A stretch of DNA of 48,703 bases from Affinirhizobium straminoryzae (GCF_007004135.1 NZ_VJMG01000026.1:1-48703), one strand, 5' to 3'; positions 9,386 to 19,845 are shown, counted from the stretch's first letter. Numbers and translations: made by a program. Notes: a model not told the origin generated them from the sequence alone.

Positions 9386-10792
9386 TCAGGCGTTGCGGGG
9401 ACGCGTTAAGACCCGCATCGAAAGCCCGTCGCGCGGCTGGGTGGTCAGCTTCTGCACCGGCCAGGGGTCCATGCCCGGCAGCGCCTCGAAACGATGCCGC
9501 GACATCAGCACGGCAAGCGCGATCACCGCCTCCTGCATCGCAAAGGTCGCACCGATGCACACGCGCGGGCCCGCCCCGAAGGGCAGATACTGGAAGCGAT
9601 GGATCTTGCCGCGCTGGTCCGGCAGGAAGCGCTCCGGCATGAAGGCACGTGGCTTTTCCCAGTAGAGCGCATGGCGATGCAGCGTCCAGGGCATCACGAG
9701 AATCGTCGTGCCGGCGCGGATCGCCACCTCGGTCCCGTCCGGCGCCGTCCAGCTGTCATCCCTGATCGCGGCACGGTTGATGGAGGGTGCCGGCGGATAA
9801 AGCCGCATGCCCTCCTCGAAGGCGGCCCGCACATGCGGCATCAGGTCCAGCCAGTCCACGGGCTCGGCACCGGTCGCAAGCACCCGGTCGATCTCCTCCT
9901 CCATCGCGTCGCGCACATGCGGGGAATGCGAGACGCAGTAGAGCGTCCAGGCAAGCGCCCGGGCTGTCGTTTCGTGCCCCGCACCGATGAAGGTGAGGAT
10001 ATTGTCCTCGATCTCGTCCAGCGTCAGCCCGTCCGGGCCGTCGAGTTCCAGAAGCAGCGTGAGGAAATCGTCCGGCGTAGCGGCCCGGTCGGCGCGCATC
10101 ATGGCGCGCCGCTTTTCCATGGTCAGCCGCACGATCTCGCGGAACTTTCCGAGCACCTTTGCTCCACCGATGCGCGTGACCCGCGGCACCCAGGGCGGCG
10201 CGCGCAGCAGGTCCATTGGGTCGACGCGCCCCATGCGATGCAGGAGATTGTCGACATCGTCGGAGAATTTTTCGCTCTTCGTGACGATGTCGCCGGAAAA
10301 CAGGGTTTCCGAAAGAATGGCAAAGGCCAGCTCGGTCATGTCGACCGCGATATCCTCGATGCGCCCTTGCGGGCCGATATCCTGATATTTCTCGGCATAG
10401 CGCTTTGACTGCGCCAGCATCTTGCCGGCAAAGCCGCGGGCGTGACGCGGGGTAAAGACCGGCGCCATCGCCTTGCGGGAGCGCTTCCAGACAGGCCCTT
10501 CGGCCGTCAGCAGGCCATCGCGCAGAATCGGTCTGAGAATCAGCTGCCGGATCTCCGACATCTCGTAGTTGCTGGCATTGTCCACCAGCACATGGCGGAT
10601 GAGGCCGGGATCGTTGACAATCAGCGTTCGCTCGGAAAAGAACTGCGTCTCGATCCAGGGCAGCGTGTAGGATGGCTCCCCCCACAGTTCCAGAGGATTG
10701 CGGAACACCGTGCGGATGATCTCCAGACGGCCGGGCGGCACCGTGCGCGGAATGGGCGCCGGCGGCTCGAAGGGTTCCGGACGCCTATCCAT
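9386..10792 (-). CDS. Cytochrome P450
   Basis: Haem-thiolate monooxygenase of 468 residues, soluble bacterial type. Seen in order: I-helix oxygen-activation motif GAGHETT, the K-helix ExxR (EGMRLYPPAP), PERF, and the haem-binding loop FGAGPRVCIG with the iron ligand Cys412. No transmembrane anchor precedes the Pro-rich N-terminus. Start at 10792 is chosen for AGGAG eight bases upstream; a GTG at 10822 is possible. No ferredoxin or ferredoxin reductase lies nearby, so electrons must come from elsewhere. It follows the DUF1402 gene by 40 bp and may share its transcript. Substrate unknown. Confidence 0.93.
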   Translation of the reverse strand: MDRRPEPFEPPAPIPRTVPPGRLEIIRTVFRNPLELWGEPSYTLPWIETQFFSERTLIVNDPGLIRHVLVDNASNYEMSEIRQLILRPILRDGLLTAEGPVWKRSRKAMAPVFTPRHARGFAGKMLAQSKRYAEKYQDIGPQGRIEDIAVDMTELAFAILSETLFSGDIVTKSEKFSDDVDNLLHRMGRVDPMDLLRAPPWVPRVTRIGGAKVLGKFREIVRLTMEKRRAMMRADRAATPDDFLTLLLELDGPDGLTLDEIEDNILTFIGAGHETTARALAWTLYCVSHSPHVRDAMEEEIDRVLATGAEPVDWLDLMPHVRAAFEEGMRLYPPAPSINRAAIRDDSWTAPDGTEVAIRAGTTILVMPWTLHRHALYWEKPRAFMPERFLPDQRGKIHRFQYLPFGAGPRVCIGATFAMQEAVIALAVLMSRHRFEALPGMDPWPVQKLTTQPRDGLSMRVLTRPRNA

Positions 10793-10832
10793 CAGCCGAT
10801 CTCCTGTCGCAAGGAGATCCACATATCATGCG

Positions 10833-11780
10833 TCAGAGCAGCGATTTCAATTGCGCGAGCTTGTCGTTGACGAGCCAGCCGTAATAATTTTCCTCCGGCC
10901 AGGTCAGGCCGCCGGACCGGTTGCGGGCGGCAAGAGTGGCGGCCCGCTGCGCGGAGTTGCCGATATTGTAGAGGGTCGCGGTGATGCCCGGATTGCCGGA
11001 AATGTCCATGCCGGCGATCTGGGCATAGTCATCGATCGAACGGCGGATGGTGGCCGCCACATAGGCGAGCGACTTGTCCGGATCCATGATGGCGGCATAA
11101 ACGCCGCGTGCATCGGATGCATCGAGCTTCGGATAACCCGAACGGCGCGCCACGAGATCCGATTGCATCAGCGCGGTCAGCGGATTGATCTGTCCAAGAC
11201 CAAAGGTCTGGCCAGCAAAGAAGGGCTGGAAGAAGACGGCGCTGAAGCGGTTGTCGGGATAGCTGACACCATCGACGGTGTTGCCGCGGAACACCTTTTC
11301 CCACACCGCCTCTCGGCAGCTCCAGAGCTTGTAGGAATCATCCTCGGACCGGCAGCCGGCAAATTCGGGACGGGCGACGAAGGCACCGATCGTCTGGTCG
11401 CGGTAGCCGAATCGGAAGCTGTCGCCCGCATAGGCGGCGGCCTTCACATAGTAGGACTGCAGGCGGTCATAGGCATCCACGTTGTAGGTGTGCTCGCCGA
11501 CGATCGCCCCGATGATATGGACGGGGTCAATGTCGTACTGCCGCGCCGTCTGCTTGATCTTGGACATCAGCGACGGACTGTCGGACAAGAGTTCGATGAT
11601 CTTGTCGTATTTGTCATCGAAGGTGGTGCGTCCCGCCTTCGTGCGGCGGATCGATGCACCGGGCACCTTCGGCTGTTCCAGATTGCGATTGCCAGGCGGC
11701 ACGACGATCAGTCCACCAGCCAGCGCGGGCGGTGCACTCCAGGCGAGGATCATCAGCAGGGCGAGCAGGAAACGTCGCAA
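10833..11780 (-). CDS. Secreted DUF1402 protein, lysozyme-like
   Basis: A 315-residue exported protein of the DUF1402 family. A Sec signal peptide occupies residues 1-21, with likely cleavage after ALA before GGLIV. The middle resembles the soluble lytic transglycosylase fold: Glu96 in GAIVGEHTYN could correspond to the catalytic Glu, and GLGQINP (194-200) resembles the G(L/M)xQI motif. This suggests binding or cutting of peptidoglycan, but that is inference; the family has no assigned function I know of. The start appears to be TTG at 11780, as no in-frame ATG precedes the signal peptide. It is separated from hslU by the hslVU terminator, so it has its own promoter. Confidence 0.75.
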   Translation of the reverse strand: MRRFLLALLMILAWSAPPALAGGLIVVPPGNRNLEQPKVPGASIRRTKAGRTTFDDKYDKIIELLSDSPSLMSKIKQTARQYDIDPVHIIGAIVGEHTYNVDAYDRLQSYYVKAAAYAGDSFRFGYRDQTIGAFVARPEFAGCRSEDDSYKLWSCREAVWEKVFRGNTVDGVSYPDNRFSAVFFQPFFAGQTFGLGQINPLTALMQSDLVARRSGYPKLDASDARGVYAAIMDPDKSLAYVAATIRRSIDDYAQIAGMDISGNPGITATLYNIGNSAQRAATLAARNRSGGLTWPEENYYGWLVNDKLAQLKSLL

Positions 11781-11887
11781 GATTGAGCATCCCAGGATAA
11801 TCGATGAGCTGGCCGTCCTGACCCCGCAAGCGCCGACGAATCACGCATGCACATTGCATCTTGCTCATGTTGCGTGCTGCCTTACTG

Positions 11888-11919
11888 AAAAACAAGGCGC
11901 GGAGTCGAGCCCGCGCCTT
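11888..11919 (-). terminator. Rho-independent terminator of hslVU
   Basis: Perfect 9-bp stem AAGGCGCGG (11894-11902) / CCGCGCCTT (11911-11919), loop of eight. On the minus strand it ends in GTTTTT, downstream of the hslU stop. Confidence 0.85.
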
Positions 11920-11989
11920 TCAATTTCCCGTCATGGGGTAGAGAGCGGCATGGGCCGTTGCCTGCTTGCCACGCCTTGCCGCTTACCCG

Positions 11990-13297
11990 CTAGAGAATAT
12001 AACGGGAGAGATCCGTGTCGGCAGCGATATCGCCAACATGCTGGCGCACGTAATCCGCATCGATCGTCACGGCGGTGCCGGAGCGATCCGGCGCGTTGAA
12101 CGAAATCTCGTCCAGCACCCGTTCCATCACCGTTTGCAGTCGGCGGGCGCCGATGTTCTCGACCGAGGAGTTGAGATGCACGGCCACATCGGCCAGCGCA
12201 TCGATAGCGTCCTCCGTAAAATCCAACGACAGCTGTTCCGTCTCCATGAGCGCCTTGTACTGGCGAATGAGGCTCGCCTCGGTCTCCGTCAGGATGCGAC
12301 GGAAATCCTCCTTCGAGAGCGGCTTCAGCTCGACGCGGATCGGCAGGCGACCCTGCAGTTCCGGCAGAAGATCGGAGGGCTTGGCCACATGGAAGGCGCC
12401 TGAGGCGATGAAGAGAATATGGTCCGTCTTCACCGGTCCGTATTTCGTCGATACCGTCGTGCCTTCCACCAGCGGCAGCAGGTCGCGCTGCACGCCCTCG
12501 CGAGAGACGCCGGCGCCGAGCCCGCCATCGCGGGCGGCGATCTTGTCGATCTCGTCCAGGAAGACGATGCCGTCGTTTTCGACGGAGCGCACCGCCTCGC
12601 GCTGGATGACCTCGTTGTCGATCAGCTTGTCGCTTTCGTCGCGGATCAGATCGCCATAGGACTTGGCGACCGTCGTGCGGACCTTCTTGGTGCGGCCGCC
12701 CATCGCCTTGCCGAACATATCCGACAGGTTCAGCACGCCGATATTGGCACCTGGCATGCCGGGGATCTCGAAGCCGGGCATGCCCGAGCCGGTATCGGCC
12801 ACCTCGACCTCGATCTCCTTGTCATCCAGCTCTCCACTGCGCAGCTTCTTGCGAAAGGTTTCGCGGGTCGCGGGCGATGCCGTGGAGCCGACCAGCGCAT
12901 CGAGCACGCGTTCCTCGGCACTCTGGTGTGCCTTGGCCTGCACCTCGGCGCGCTTCTTTTCGCGCACCAGCCCGATGCCGATCTCGACGAGATCGCGGAT
13001 GATCTGCTCCACGTCGCGGCCGACATAGCCGACCTCGGTGAACTTGGTGGCTTCCACCTTGATGAAGGGCGCGCCGGCCAGCCTTGCGAGACGACGGGAA
13101 ATCTCCGTCTTGCCGACGCCGGTCGGGCCGATCATCAGGATGTTCTTCGGCATCACCTCGTCGCGCAGGCTCTCGTCGAGCTGCTGGCGGCGCCAGCGGT
13201 TGCGCAGCGCAATCGCCACGGCGCGCTTGGCGTCATGCTGGCCGATGATGTAGCGGTCCAGCTCCGAGACGATCTCGCGGGGGGAAAAAGTCGTCAT
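11990..13297 (-). CDS. hslU: HslU ATPase subunit of HslUV protease
   Basis: AAA+ unfoldase that feeds proteins to HslV in the cytoplasm. It has 435 residues. Walker A GPTGVGKT is at 57-64, the pore-loop region is GYVGRDVE, Walker B is [11 protein letters not shown], and the C-terminal tail DLSRYIL docks into HslV and activates it. The I-domain between residues about 105 and 245 is intact. It follows hslV by 80 bp in the same direction. Confidence 0.97.
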   Translation of the reverse strand: MTTFSPREIVSELDRYIIGQHDAKRAVAIALRNRWRRQQLDESLRDEVMPKNILMIGPTGVGKTEISRRLARLAGAPFIKVEATKFTEVGYVGRDVEQIIRDLVEIGIGLVREKKRAEVQAKAHQSAEERVLDALVGSTASPATRETFRKKLRSGELDDKEIEVEVADTGSGMPGFEIPGMPGANIGVLNLSDMFGKAMGGRTKKVRTTVAKSYGDLIRDESDKLIDNEVIQREAVRSVENDGIVFLDEIDKIAARDGGLGAGVSREGVQRDLLPLVEGTTVSTKYGPVKTDHILFIASGAFHVAKPSDLLPELQGRLPIRVELKPLSKEDFRRILTETEASLIRQYKALMETEQLSLDFTEDAIDALADVAVHLNSSVENIGARRLQTVMERVLDEISFNAPDRSGTAVTIDADYVRQHVGDIAADTDLSRYIL

Positions 13298-13377
13298 GTG
13301 TTAACCTCTTCGGCGTCCCTGTTCCGGACGGCTCATCAAGCCCGACCGGATGGACCCGTTCCTGTCATGTAAAAGGG

Positions 13378-13902
13378 TTATTCGGCGTCCAGCGTCTCGA
13401 CCACGAGATTGTGGTTGGTATAGACGCAGATATCGGCGGCAATGGCGAGCGCCTGGCGGGCGATCTCCTCGGCAGATTTTTCCGAATCCATCAGGGCGCG
13501 CGCTGCCGCATAGGCATAATTGCCGCCGGAACCGATGGCGATCGTGCCATGCTCGGGCTCCAGCACGTCGCCATTGCCGGTCACGGCGAGTGTCACGCTC
13601 TTGTCGGCCACCAGCATCATGGCTTCCAGATTGCGCAGGTACTTGTCGGTGCGCCAGTCCTTGGCGAGTTCAACGGCGGCACGCATCAGCTGGCCGGGAT
13701 ATTGCTCCAGCTTCTTTTCCAGGCGGTCGAGAAGCGTGAAGGCATCGGCGGTCGCGCCCGCGAAACCGGCGATCACCTCGCCCTTGCCGATGCGGCGCAC
13801 CTTGCGCGCATTGCCCTTCATCACGGTCTGGCCGAGACTCACCTGGCCATCGCCGGCCATGATGACCTTTCCGCCTTTCCGCACGGTAATGATTGTCGTC
13901 AT
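13378..13902 (-). CDS. hslV: HslV peptidase subunit of HslUV protease
   Basis: Threonine protease forming the double hexamer of HslUV. Start set at 13902 (174 residues) because removal of Met then exposes Thr2 of MTTIITV, the catalytic nucleophile; the longer in-frame start at 13947 would bury it. The block [23 protein letters not shown] and [12 protein letters not shown] are typical. First gene of hslVU, diverging from hisB. The 200-bp divergent region is expected to hold a heat-shock promoter, but I could not identify a convincing one. Confidence 0.96.
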   Translation of the reverse strand: MTTIITVRKGGKVIMAGDGQVSLGQTVMKGNARKVRRIGKGEVIAGFAGATADAFTLLDRLEKKLEQYPGQLMRAAVELAKDWRTDKYLRNLEAMMLVADKSVTLAVTGNGDVLEPEHGTIAIGSGGNYAYAAARALMDSEKSAEEIARQALAIAADICVYTNHNLVVETLDAE

Positions 13903-14102
13903 ATTCACACCTGTGGGCCCATGGGGGCCTCTCTGCTGCCGGTTCATTCCGGCTGTTGAGGCACATGTAAGTGGTGCTCCAAGGATTGCAAATCCGTCCG
14001 CTCAGCGGTGGCGGCCGATTGACTGCCGGAATCGTTTGCACCGCAGCGGCGCGGCTGATAAGCAGCGCAGATCATGTCGTGCCCAAGCTTCCGGTGACCA
14101 GT

Positions 14103-14699
14103 ATGAGCGAGCGCCGCGCCTCCGTTTCGCGCAAGACGAACGAAACCTCGATTTCCGTAACCGTCAATCTGGACGGCACCGGCACTTCGAAAATCGAGAC
14201 GGGCATCGGTTTTTTCGACCATATGCTGGAGCAGCTGTCGCGACATTCGCTGATCGACATGGAGATCGACTGCAAGGGCGACCTGCATATCGACGATCAC
14301 CATTCGGTGGAGGATACCGGGATCGCGATCGGCCAGGCGATTGCCAAGGCGCTGGGCGACCGTCGCGGCATCACGCGCTATGCCTCGATCGACCTTGCCA
14401 TGGACGAGACGATGACCAAGGCCGCCGTGGATCTGTCCGGACGGCCGTTCCTCGTCTGGAACGTTGCCTTCAGCGCGCCGAAGATCGGCAGTTTCGATAC
14501 GGAACTGGTGCGGGAATTCTTTCAGGCGCTGGCCCAGAATGCGGGCATCACGCTGCATGTGCTGAACCATTACGGCGCCAACAACCACCACATTGCGGAA
14601 ACCTGCTTCAAGGCCGTGGCCCGCGTACTGAGAACCGCCACCGAAATCGATCCGCGCCAGGCGGGCCGCGTTCCCTCGACCAAGGGCACGCTGGTCTGA
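14103..14699 (+). CDS. hisB: Imidazoleglycerol-phosphate dehydratase
   Basis: Sixth step of histidine synthesis: dehydrates imidazole glycerol phosphate to imidazole acetol phosphate, using manganese. It is the monofunctional form (198 residues), without the phosphatase domain of enterobacterial HisB. Metal-binding repeats are DDHHSVEDT and NNHHIAET. Start at 14103 (MSERRAS) follows GGTGA. First gene of an operon hisB-DUF2628-hisH-hisA-hisF-hisE-coaA. Confidence 0.96.
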   Translation: MSERRASVSRKTNETSISVTVNLDGTGTSKIETGIGFFDHMLEQLSRHSLIDMEIDCKGDLHIDDHHSVEDTGIAIGQAIAKALGDRRGITRYASIDLAMDETMTKAAVDLSGRPFLVWNVAFSAPKIGSFDTELVREFFQALAQNAGITLHVLNHYGANNHHIAETCFKAVARVLRTATEIDPRQAGRVPSTKGTLV

Positions 14700-14716
14700 C
14701 GCCGTCAGGAGGAGCC

Positions 14717-15214
14717 TTGACCAGCTTTATCGTTCTGACACCGCCGCAGGGGCCGGATCGCGACCACGCCTCGACCCGCTTCGTGGCGGACCGCTTCACC
14801 TGGCTCGGCTTCCTGTTTCCGGCGCTTTGGCTGCTGGTCGGCCGCTGCTGGCTGGCCGGCATCGCCACGCTTCTGGCGCAGGGTTTTGCCGTATGGCTCG
14901 GCGATCAGCCCGGGCTGTTCTGGGCGGGGGCGCTCATGCAGTTCGGCATTGCCCTTCTGATCGGCCTGGAGGGTCGCCATATCCGGATGACGACACTTGT
15001 CCGACGCGGCTGGACACTCTGCGACGTCGTGACGGCACCGGACCTGGCGACCGCCGAGACCATCTACTTTTCCAGCCTTCCCGCCGAAGCGCCAAAGCCA
15101 TTCGTGCCGGTGACCGACTGGAACAAACTCTCCCCGCCCGCCCAGAGGTCCGCCCAGGGGTTCGCCCATGGCCGACCGGCGCTTGGGCTTTTTGACATTG
15201 GTGGAGGACGCTGA
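14717..15214 (+). CDS. DUF2628 membrane protein in the his operon
   Basis: A 165-residue protein of the DUF2628 family, function unknown. It starts at TTG ([10 protein letters not shown]) with a strong AGGAGG at 14707-14712; no ATG suits. After about 30 polar residues come two or three hydrophobic segments: [30 protein letters not shown] and [19 protein letters not shown] soluble tail ends in [13 protein letters not shown]. The stop overlaps the hisH start by one base (TGATG), so it is translated with the operon. Its place among histidine genes is a recurring rhizobial arrangement, but no role in histidine synthesis is known. Confidence 0.85.
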   Translation: MTSFIVLTPPQGPDRDHASTRFVADRFTWLGFLFPALWLLVGRCWLAGIATLLAQGFAVWLGDQPGLFWAGALMQFGIALLIGLEGRHIRMTTLVRRGWTLCDVVTAPDLATAETIYFSSLPAEAPKPFVPVTDWNKLSPPAQRSAQGFAHGRPALGLFDIGGGR

Positions 15215-15864
15215 TGCGCGTTGCAATCATCGACTACGGATCGGGTAATCTCCGGTCCGCAACGAAGGCCTTCGAGCGCGCCGCCCGTGAGGCCGGTCTC
15301 GAGGCCGAGATCTCGCTGACCGACCGGCCGGAGATCGTGACCGCCGCCGACCGCATCGTCCTGCCGGGCGTTGGCGCCTATGCCGATTGCCGTCGTGGAC
15401 TTGCCGCGGTGGACGGCATGGAAGAGGCATTGTTCGAGACGGTCAAGGGCAAGGGCCGTCCCTTTCTGGGCATCTGCGTCGGCATGCAGCTGATGTCTTC
15501 GCGCGGCCTGGAGAAGGACGTGACGCAAGGATTTGGCTGGATCCGTGGCGACGTGACGGAAATGACACCGTCCGATCCGACGCTGAAGATCCCGCAGATC
15601 GGCTGGAACACGCTGACGCTCAACCGGCCGCATGCGCTGTTCGAGGGCATCCCGACAGGCCCGGACGGGCTGCACGCCTATTTCGTGCATTCCTACCATC
15701 TGGCAGCAGAGAACGCGGATGATGTGGTGGCGACCACCGATTACGGTGGCGCGGTGACTGCCTTCGTCGCCCATGACAACACGGCCGGCGCTCAGTTCCA
15801 TCCGGAAAAGAGCCAGACGCTCGGCCTTGCCCTCATTTCGAATTTCCTGCGCTGGAAGCCCTGA
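15214..15864 (+). CDS. hisH: Imidazole glycerol phosphate synthase, glutaminase subunit
   Basis: Class I glutamine amidotransferase that releases ammonia for HisF. It has 216 residues. Nucleophile Cys88 is in [11 protein letters not shown] and the catalytic His-Glu pair is in QFHPEKSQ near the C-terminus. GGAGG precedes the ATG, which overlaps the DUF2628 stop. Confidence 0.96.
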   Translation: MRVAIIDYGSGNLRSATKAFERAAREAGLEAEISLTDRPEIVTAADRIVLPGVGAYADCRRGLAAVDGMEEALFETVKGKGRPFLGICVGMQLMSSRGLEKDVTQGFGWIRGDVTEMTPSDPTLKIPQIGWNTLTLNRPHALFEGIPTGPDGLHAYFVHSYHLAAENADDVVATTDYGGAVTAFVAHDNTAGAQFHPEKSQTLGLALISNFLRWKP

Positions 15865-15865
15865 C

Positions 15866-16609
15866 ATGATCCTTTTCCCGGCTATCGACCTGAAAGACGG
15901 CCAGTGCGTGCGCCTGAAGCTCGGCGACATGGAGCAGGCCACCATCTACAATCCCGACCCCGCCGCCCAGGCCCGTGCCTTCGAGGACCAGGGTTTCGAA
16001 TGGCTGCATGTGGTGGATCTGGACGGCGCCTTTGCCGGTGAAAGTCGCAACGGCTTTGCCGTCGATGCCATCCTGAAGGCAACGAAGAACCCGGTACAGC
16101 TCGGCGGCGGCATCCGGACGCTCGATCATATCGAAGCCTGGCTTTCGCGCGGGCTGGCCCGCGTCATCCTCGGCACGGTGGCGGTGCGCAATCCGGCGCT
16201 GGTCATCGAGGCCTGCCAGAAATTTCCCGGCCAGATCGCTGTCGGCATCGATGCCAAGGGCGGCAAGGTGGCCGTCGAGGGCTGGGCGGAGGCCTCCGAA
16301 CTCGGCGTGGTGGAACTCGCGAAGAAATTCGAGGGCGCCGGCGTTGCCGCAATCATCTACACCGACATCGACCGCGACGGCATTCTCGCCGGCATCAACT
16401 GGGCCTCCACGCTGGAGCTGGCCGAATCCGTCTCGATCCCGGTGATCGCCTCGGGCGGCCTCGCCTCGCTCGACGACATCCGCCGCATGCTGGAGCCGGA
16501 TGCGGCACGGCTCGAAGGCGCCATCTCCGGCCGCGCGCTCTATGACGGGCGCATCGACCCGGCGGAAGCGCTCGCCCTCATTCGCGCTGCCAAGGGAGGC
16601 CGTGCATGA
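15866..16609 (+). CDS. hisA: ProFAR isomerase
   Basis: Phosphoribosylformimino-5-aminoimidazole carboxamide ribotide isomerase, fourth step of histidine synthesis, a (beta/alpha)8 barrel of 247 residues. The catalytic Asp8 is in FPAIDLKDG and the second in YTDIDRDG. Phosphate loops LGGGIR and ASGGLAS are present. The ATG at 15866 follows the hisH stop by one base. It overlaps hisF by 4 nt. Confidence 0.96.
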   Translation: MILFPAIDLKDGQCVRLKLGDMEQATIYNPDPAAQARAFEDQGFEWLHVVDLDGAFAGESRNGFAVDAILKATKNPVQLGGGIRTLDHIEAWLSRGLARVILGTVAVRNPALVIEACQKFPGQIAVGIDAKGGKVAVEGWAEASELGVVELAKKFEGAGVAAIIYTDIDRDGILAGINWASTLELAESVSIPVIASGGLASLDDIRRMLEPDAARLEGAISGRALYDGRIDPAEALALIRAAKGGRA

Positions 16610-17394
16610 CCCTGAAAGCCCGCGTCATCCCCTGCCTGGACGTCAAGGACGGCCGTGTCGTCAAGGGCGTCAACTTCGTCGATCTGATCGATGCGGGAGA
16701 TCCGGTCGAGGCAGCGAAAGCCTATGATGCGGCGGGTGCCGACGAGCTCTGCTTCCTCGATATCACCGCCTCCTCCGACAATCGCGACACCATCTTCGAG
16801 GTGGTGGCCCAGACGGCGGAGCACTGCTTCATGCCGCTGACCGTCGGCGGTGGTGTGCGGGCCGTGTCCGATATCCGCAAGCTGCTGCTTGCCGGCGCCG
16901 ACAAGGTGTCGATCAATTCGGCGGCAGTGAACAATCCGGATTTCGTCGCCGAAGCCGCCGACAAGTTCGGCAACCAGTGCATCGTCGTGTCGATCGATGC
17001 CAAGCGGCGGCGGACGCAGGGTCCGGGTCAGGACAATGCCAGCGCCTGGGAAATCTACACCCATGGCGGCCGCAACGCGACGGGCATCGATGCGGTGGAG
17101 TTTGCCGTGCGCATGGTCGAGCGCGGGGCCGGCGAGTTGCTGGTCACGTCGATGGACCGCGACGGCACCAAGATCGGCTACGATCTCGAACTGACGCGCG
17201 CGATTGCCGATGCGGTGCGGGTGCCGGTGATCGCCTCCGGCGGCGTCGGTTCGCTCGACGACCTGGTGGCGGGTGTGAAGGAAGGCCACGCGACGGCCGT
17301 GCTCGCCGCCTCCATCTTCCATTTCGGCACCTATTCCATCGGCGAGGCCAAGCGCTACATGGCCGAGCACGGCATTGCGATGCGTCTGGACTGA
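16606..17394 (+). CDS. hisF: Imidazole glycerol phosphate synthase, cyclase subunit
   Basis: Cyclase half of the HisHF complex, 262 residues, producing imidazole glycerol phosphate and AICAR. Catalytic Asp11 is in [14 protein letters not shown] and the second Asp in VSIDAKRR. The barrel's phosphate motifs VGGGVR and ASGGVGS are intact. ATGA overlap with hisA implies coupled translation. Confidence 0.97.
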   Translation: MTLKARVIPCLDVKDGRVVKGVNFVDLIDAGDPVEAAKAYDAAGADELCFLDITASSDNRDTIFEVVAQTAEHCFMPLTVGGGVRAVSDIRKLLLAGADKVSINSAAVNNPDFVAEAADKFGNQCIVVSIDAKRRRTQGPGQDNASAWEIYTHGGRNATGIDAVEFAVRMVERGAGELLVTSMDRDGTKIGYDLELTRAIADAVRVPVIASGGVGSLDDLVAGVKEGHATAVLAASIFHFGTYSIGEAKRYMAEHGIAMRLD

Positions 17395-17404
17395 GGAGAC
17401 AGAG

Positions 17405-17728
17405 ATGAGCGACTTTTCCCTCAGCGATCTGGAAGCGATCGTGGCCGAGCGCGCCAAGGCGGACCCTTCGCAATCCTGGACCGCCAAGCTGGTGGCCGCC
17501 GGCCAGGACAAGGCGGCAAAGAAGCTTGGCGAGGAAGCCGTCGAGACGGTTATTGCGGCGCTGCGCGACGACCGCGAGAACCTGACGGCCGAAGCCGCGG
17601 ATCTGATTTATCATCTGATGGTCGTATTGAAGATTGCCGGCGTTCCGTTGCAGGATGTGCTGCAAGAGCTTCAACGTCGCACCGCCCAATCGGGCCTGCA
17701 GGAAAAGGCGAGCCGACAGCCCTCATGA
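17405..17728 (+). CDS. hisE: Phosphoribosyl-ATP pyrophosphatase
   Basis: Second step of histidine synthesis, hydrolysing PR-ATP to PR-AMP. A short 107-residue all-alpha MazG-like protein with [13 protein letters not shown] and [10 protein letters not shown], the metal-binding helices. HisE is separate here, not fused to HisI. Start at 17405 follows GGAGACAG; an upstream GTG-type start is less likely. It overlaps coaA by 4 nt. Confidence 0.95.
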   Translation: MSDFSLSDLEAIVAERAKADPSQSWTAKLVAAGQDKAAKKLGEEAVETVIAALRDDRENLTAEAADLIYHLMVVLKIAGVPLQDVLQELQRRTAQSGLQEKASRQPS

Positions 17729-18720
17729 CGATCGCCACACAGCCCATCGAATCGGATATCCCGCCAGAGCACGCCCCCGCCGGAAACTACTCCCCCTTCT
17801 TCCTGTTTACGTCAGAGGAATGGGCGAAGTTTCGCGCCGACACGCCTCTGACGCTGACGGCGGACGAAGTGAAGCGCCTGCGCTCGCTGGACGATCCGAT
17901 CGACCTTGACGAGGTGCGGCGCATCTATCTGTCGCTGTCGCGCCTGTTGTCGGCACATGTGGAAGCCTCGCAACTGCTCTTCCAGCAGCGCAACCGCTTC
18001 CTCAGCCTGTCGGATCAGGTGAAGACACCCTTCGTCATCGGCATTGCCGGCTCGGTCGCGGTGGGAAAGTCCACCACGGCGCGTATCCTGAAGGAATTGC
18101 TGGCCCGCTGGCCCTCCAGCCCCAAGGTCGATCTCGTCACCACCGACGGCTTTCTCTATCCGAACGCGGTGCTGCGCCGTGAAAACCTGATGGAGCGCAA
18201 GGGGTTTCCGGAAAGCTATGACATCGGCGCGCTGCTGCGCTTCCTCTCGGCGATCAAGGCCGGCAAGCCGGATGTGCGGGCCCCCCGCTATTCGCACCTG
18301 ACCTATGACGTGCTGCAGGATGAATATGCGATCATCGACCGGCCGGACATCCTGATCTTCGAGGGCATCAACGTGCTGCAATCGCGCACCCTGCCCGCCG
18401 ACGGCACCATCGTGCCGATGGTCTCGGACTTCTTCGATTTCTCGATCTATATCGATGCCGAGGAACGGCAGATCCACAACTGGTATGTGGAACGCTTCAT
18501 GCGGCTGCGCCAGACGGCCTTCCGCGATCCCACCTCCTTCTTCCACCGCTATGCGACGATCGACGAATCGGCAGCGCTGGCCATCGCGGAAGGTCTGTGG
18601 GAAAACATCAACCTGAAGAACCTGCGGCAGAACATCCTGCCGACCCGCCCCCGGGCAGACCTCATTCTGCGCAAGGGCAGCAATCACTTCATCGAAACGG
18701 TTGCGCTGCGCAAGCTGTAG
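17725..18720 (+). CDS. coaA: Pantothenate kinase type I
   Basis: Phosphorylates pantothenate, the controlling step of coenzyme A synthesis. It has 331 residues. The P-loop GSVAVGKS is at 109-116 and the signature [12 protein letters not shown] and RKGFPESYD follow. It is the last gene of the his operon, joined to hisE by an ATGA overlap; there is no metabolic link to histidine that I know of. Confidence 0.97.
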   Translation: MTIATQPIESDIPPEHAPAGNYSPFFLFTSEEWAKFRADTPLTLTADEVKRLRSLDDPIDLDEVRRIYLSLSRLLSAHVEASQLLFQQRNRFLSLSDQVKTPFVIGIAGSVAVGKSTTARILKELLARWPSSPKVDLVTTDGFLYPNAVLRRENLMERKGFPESYDIGALLRFLSAIKAGKPDVRAPRYSHLTYDVLQDEYAIIDRPDILIFEGINVLQSRTLPADGTIVPMVSDFFDFSIYIDAEERQIHNWYVERFMRLRQTAFRDPTSFFHRYATIDESAALAIAEGLWENINLKNLRQNILPTRPRADLILRKGSNHFIETVALRKL

Positions 18721-18749
18721 GCGATCGATCACACGCGATGGATCGCCCG

Positions 18750-18765
18750 CGATGCGTCTGCATCG
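18750..18765. terminator. Hairpin between convergent coaA and alkB
   Basis: CGATGC-GTCT-GCATCG, a perfect 6-bp stem with tetraloop, directly at the alkB stop codon. No T-run follows on either strand, so termination is only a suggestion. Confidence 0.35.
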
Positions 18766-19377
18766 TCAGCGATGGACCCGCCGCAGGGTGAGATTGATGC
18801 GTCCGCCATTCTTCAGCAGCGTGGAGGTGCCGGGATAGATCCGGTCGACGCCGTGAAAGGCAAGCCTGCCCTCCCCGCCAAGCACCACGACATCGCCGCT
18901 CGACAGGCGCAGGGATGTTGTCTTGTCGCTCCGCATGCGCCCCCCGATCCGAAACAGGCAGGCATTGCCGAGCGAGATGGAGACCACCGGCGCCTCAAGA
19001 TCCTCCTCGTCGCGATCCTGATGCAGGCCCATGCGGGCCTCGTCGGCATAGAAGTTGATGAGGCAGGCCTGCGGCGGCTTGGGATAGCCGGAAAACCGAT
19101 CCCACAGCGCCAGAAGTTCTGCCGGCATGGCGGGCCAGGCTTTCCCCGTCACCGGATGCGTCTCCTGGTAGCGATAGCCGCGGGCCTTGTCCGTGACCCA
19201 GCCGAGCGGCCCGCAATTGGTCATCCGCACCGACATCGGCTGTCCCGTGCCCGGCATCACCGGTACATAGAGCGGGGCCTCCCCGACCACGGCGCGAATC
19301 ACCTCGACGAGATGCTCCTGCGCCGCGCGATCGAGCGTCTCGGCATGATACGCGATGCCGTTGACCATCAGCACCAT
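18766..19377 (-). CDS. alkB: AlkB family DNA dioxygenase
   Basis: Fe(II)/2-oxoglutarate dioxygenase that reverses N-alkyl damage in DNA or RNA bases by oxidative demethylation. It has 203 residues. Iron ligands His119 and Asp121 (GLHQDRDE) and His175 (AFHGVDRI) are present, as is the 2-oxoglutarate-binding RINLTLR (193-199). The ATG at 19377 lies seven bases past the arfB stop, so the two are probably cotranscribed; a second in-frame ATG at 19368 is possible. Confidence 0.93.
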   Translation of the reverse strand: MVLMVNGIAYHAETLDRAAQEHLVEVIRAVVGEAPLYVPVMPGTGQPMSVRMTNCGPLGWVTDKARGYRYQETHPVTGKAWPAMPAELLALWDRFSGYPKPPQACLINFYADEARMGLHQDRDEEDLEAPVVSISLGNACLFRIGGRMRSDKTTSLRLSSGDVVVLGGEGRLAFHGVDRIYPGTSTLLKNGGRINLTLRRVHR

Positions 19378-19384
19378 GGGAACC

Positions 19385-19819
19385 TCAGTCGCCGTCCGGG
19401 CGGCCGCGCATCTTCTTGATGTCCGAACGGCCCGATTTTTCCTTGAGCCGCCGTTCGACGGAACCCTTGGTCGGCTTCGTCTTGCGGCGCGGCGGCGGCG
19501 GCGGCTTGGCGGCTTCGAGAATCAGTTCCTTCAGCCGTTCGCGCGCGTCTTCGCGGTTGCGCTCCTGGCTGCGAAACCTGTTCGCCTCGATGATCAGCAC
19601 GCCCTCCTTGGTGAGGCGGCGGCCCGCGAGTTTCGCGGCATTCTCCTTGATGCGATCGGAAAGCGCCGGTGAGCCCATCAGATTGAAGAACAGCTGGACG
19701 GCGGTGGAGACCTTGTTGACATTCTGTCCGCCCGGTCCGCCGGCCAGCACGAATTGTTCCGTCAGTTCCCATCCGGCAAGAGTAATGCGGTTGCTGATGA
19801 CGAGAGGATCGCTGGCCAT
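19385..19819 (-). CDS. arfB: Alternative ribosome rescue factor ArfB (YaeJ)
   Basis: Peptidyl-tRNA hydrolase that frees ribosomes stalled on non-stop mRNA. It has 144 residues. The catalytic GGQ is at 30-32 in AGGPGGQNVNKVST. The C-terminal tail is strongly basic (RRKTKPTKGSVERRLKEKSG), as needed to enter the empty mRNA channel. It is upstream of alkB and downstream of the pckA terminator. Confidence 0.94.
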   Translation of the reverse strand: MASDPLVISNRITLAGWELTEQFVLAGGPGGQNVNKVSTAVQLFFNLMGSPALSDRIKENAAKLAGRRLTKEGVLIIEANRFRSQERNREDARERLKELILEAAKPPPPPRRKTKPTKGSVERRLKEKSGRSDIKKMRGRPDGD

Positions 19820-19845
19820 GTCCTCTCTATTTCACAAGCGCGGAC

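Noticed and set aside
13940..13990. Heat-shock (RpoH) promoter for hslVU
   Set aside because: A CTTGG on the minus strand near 13979-13983 resembles a -35 box, but no acceptable -10 follows at the right spacing.
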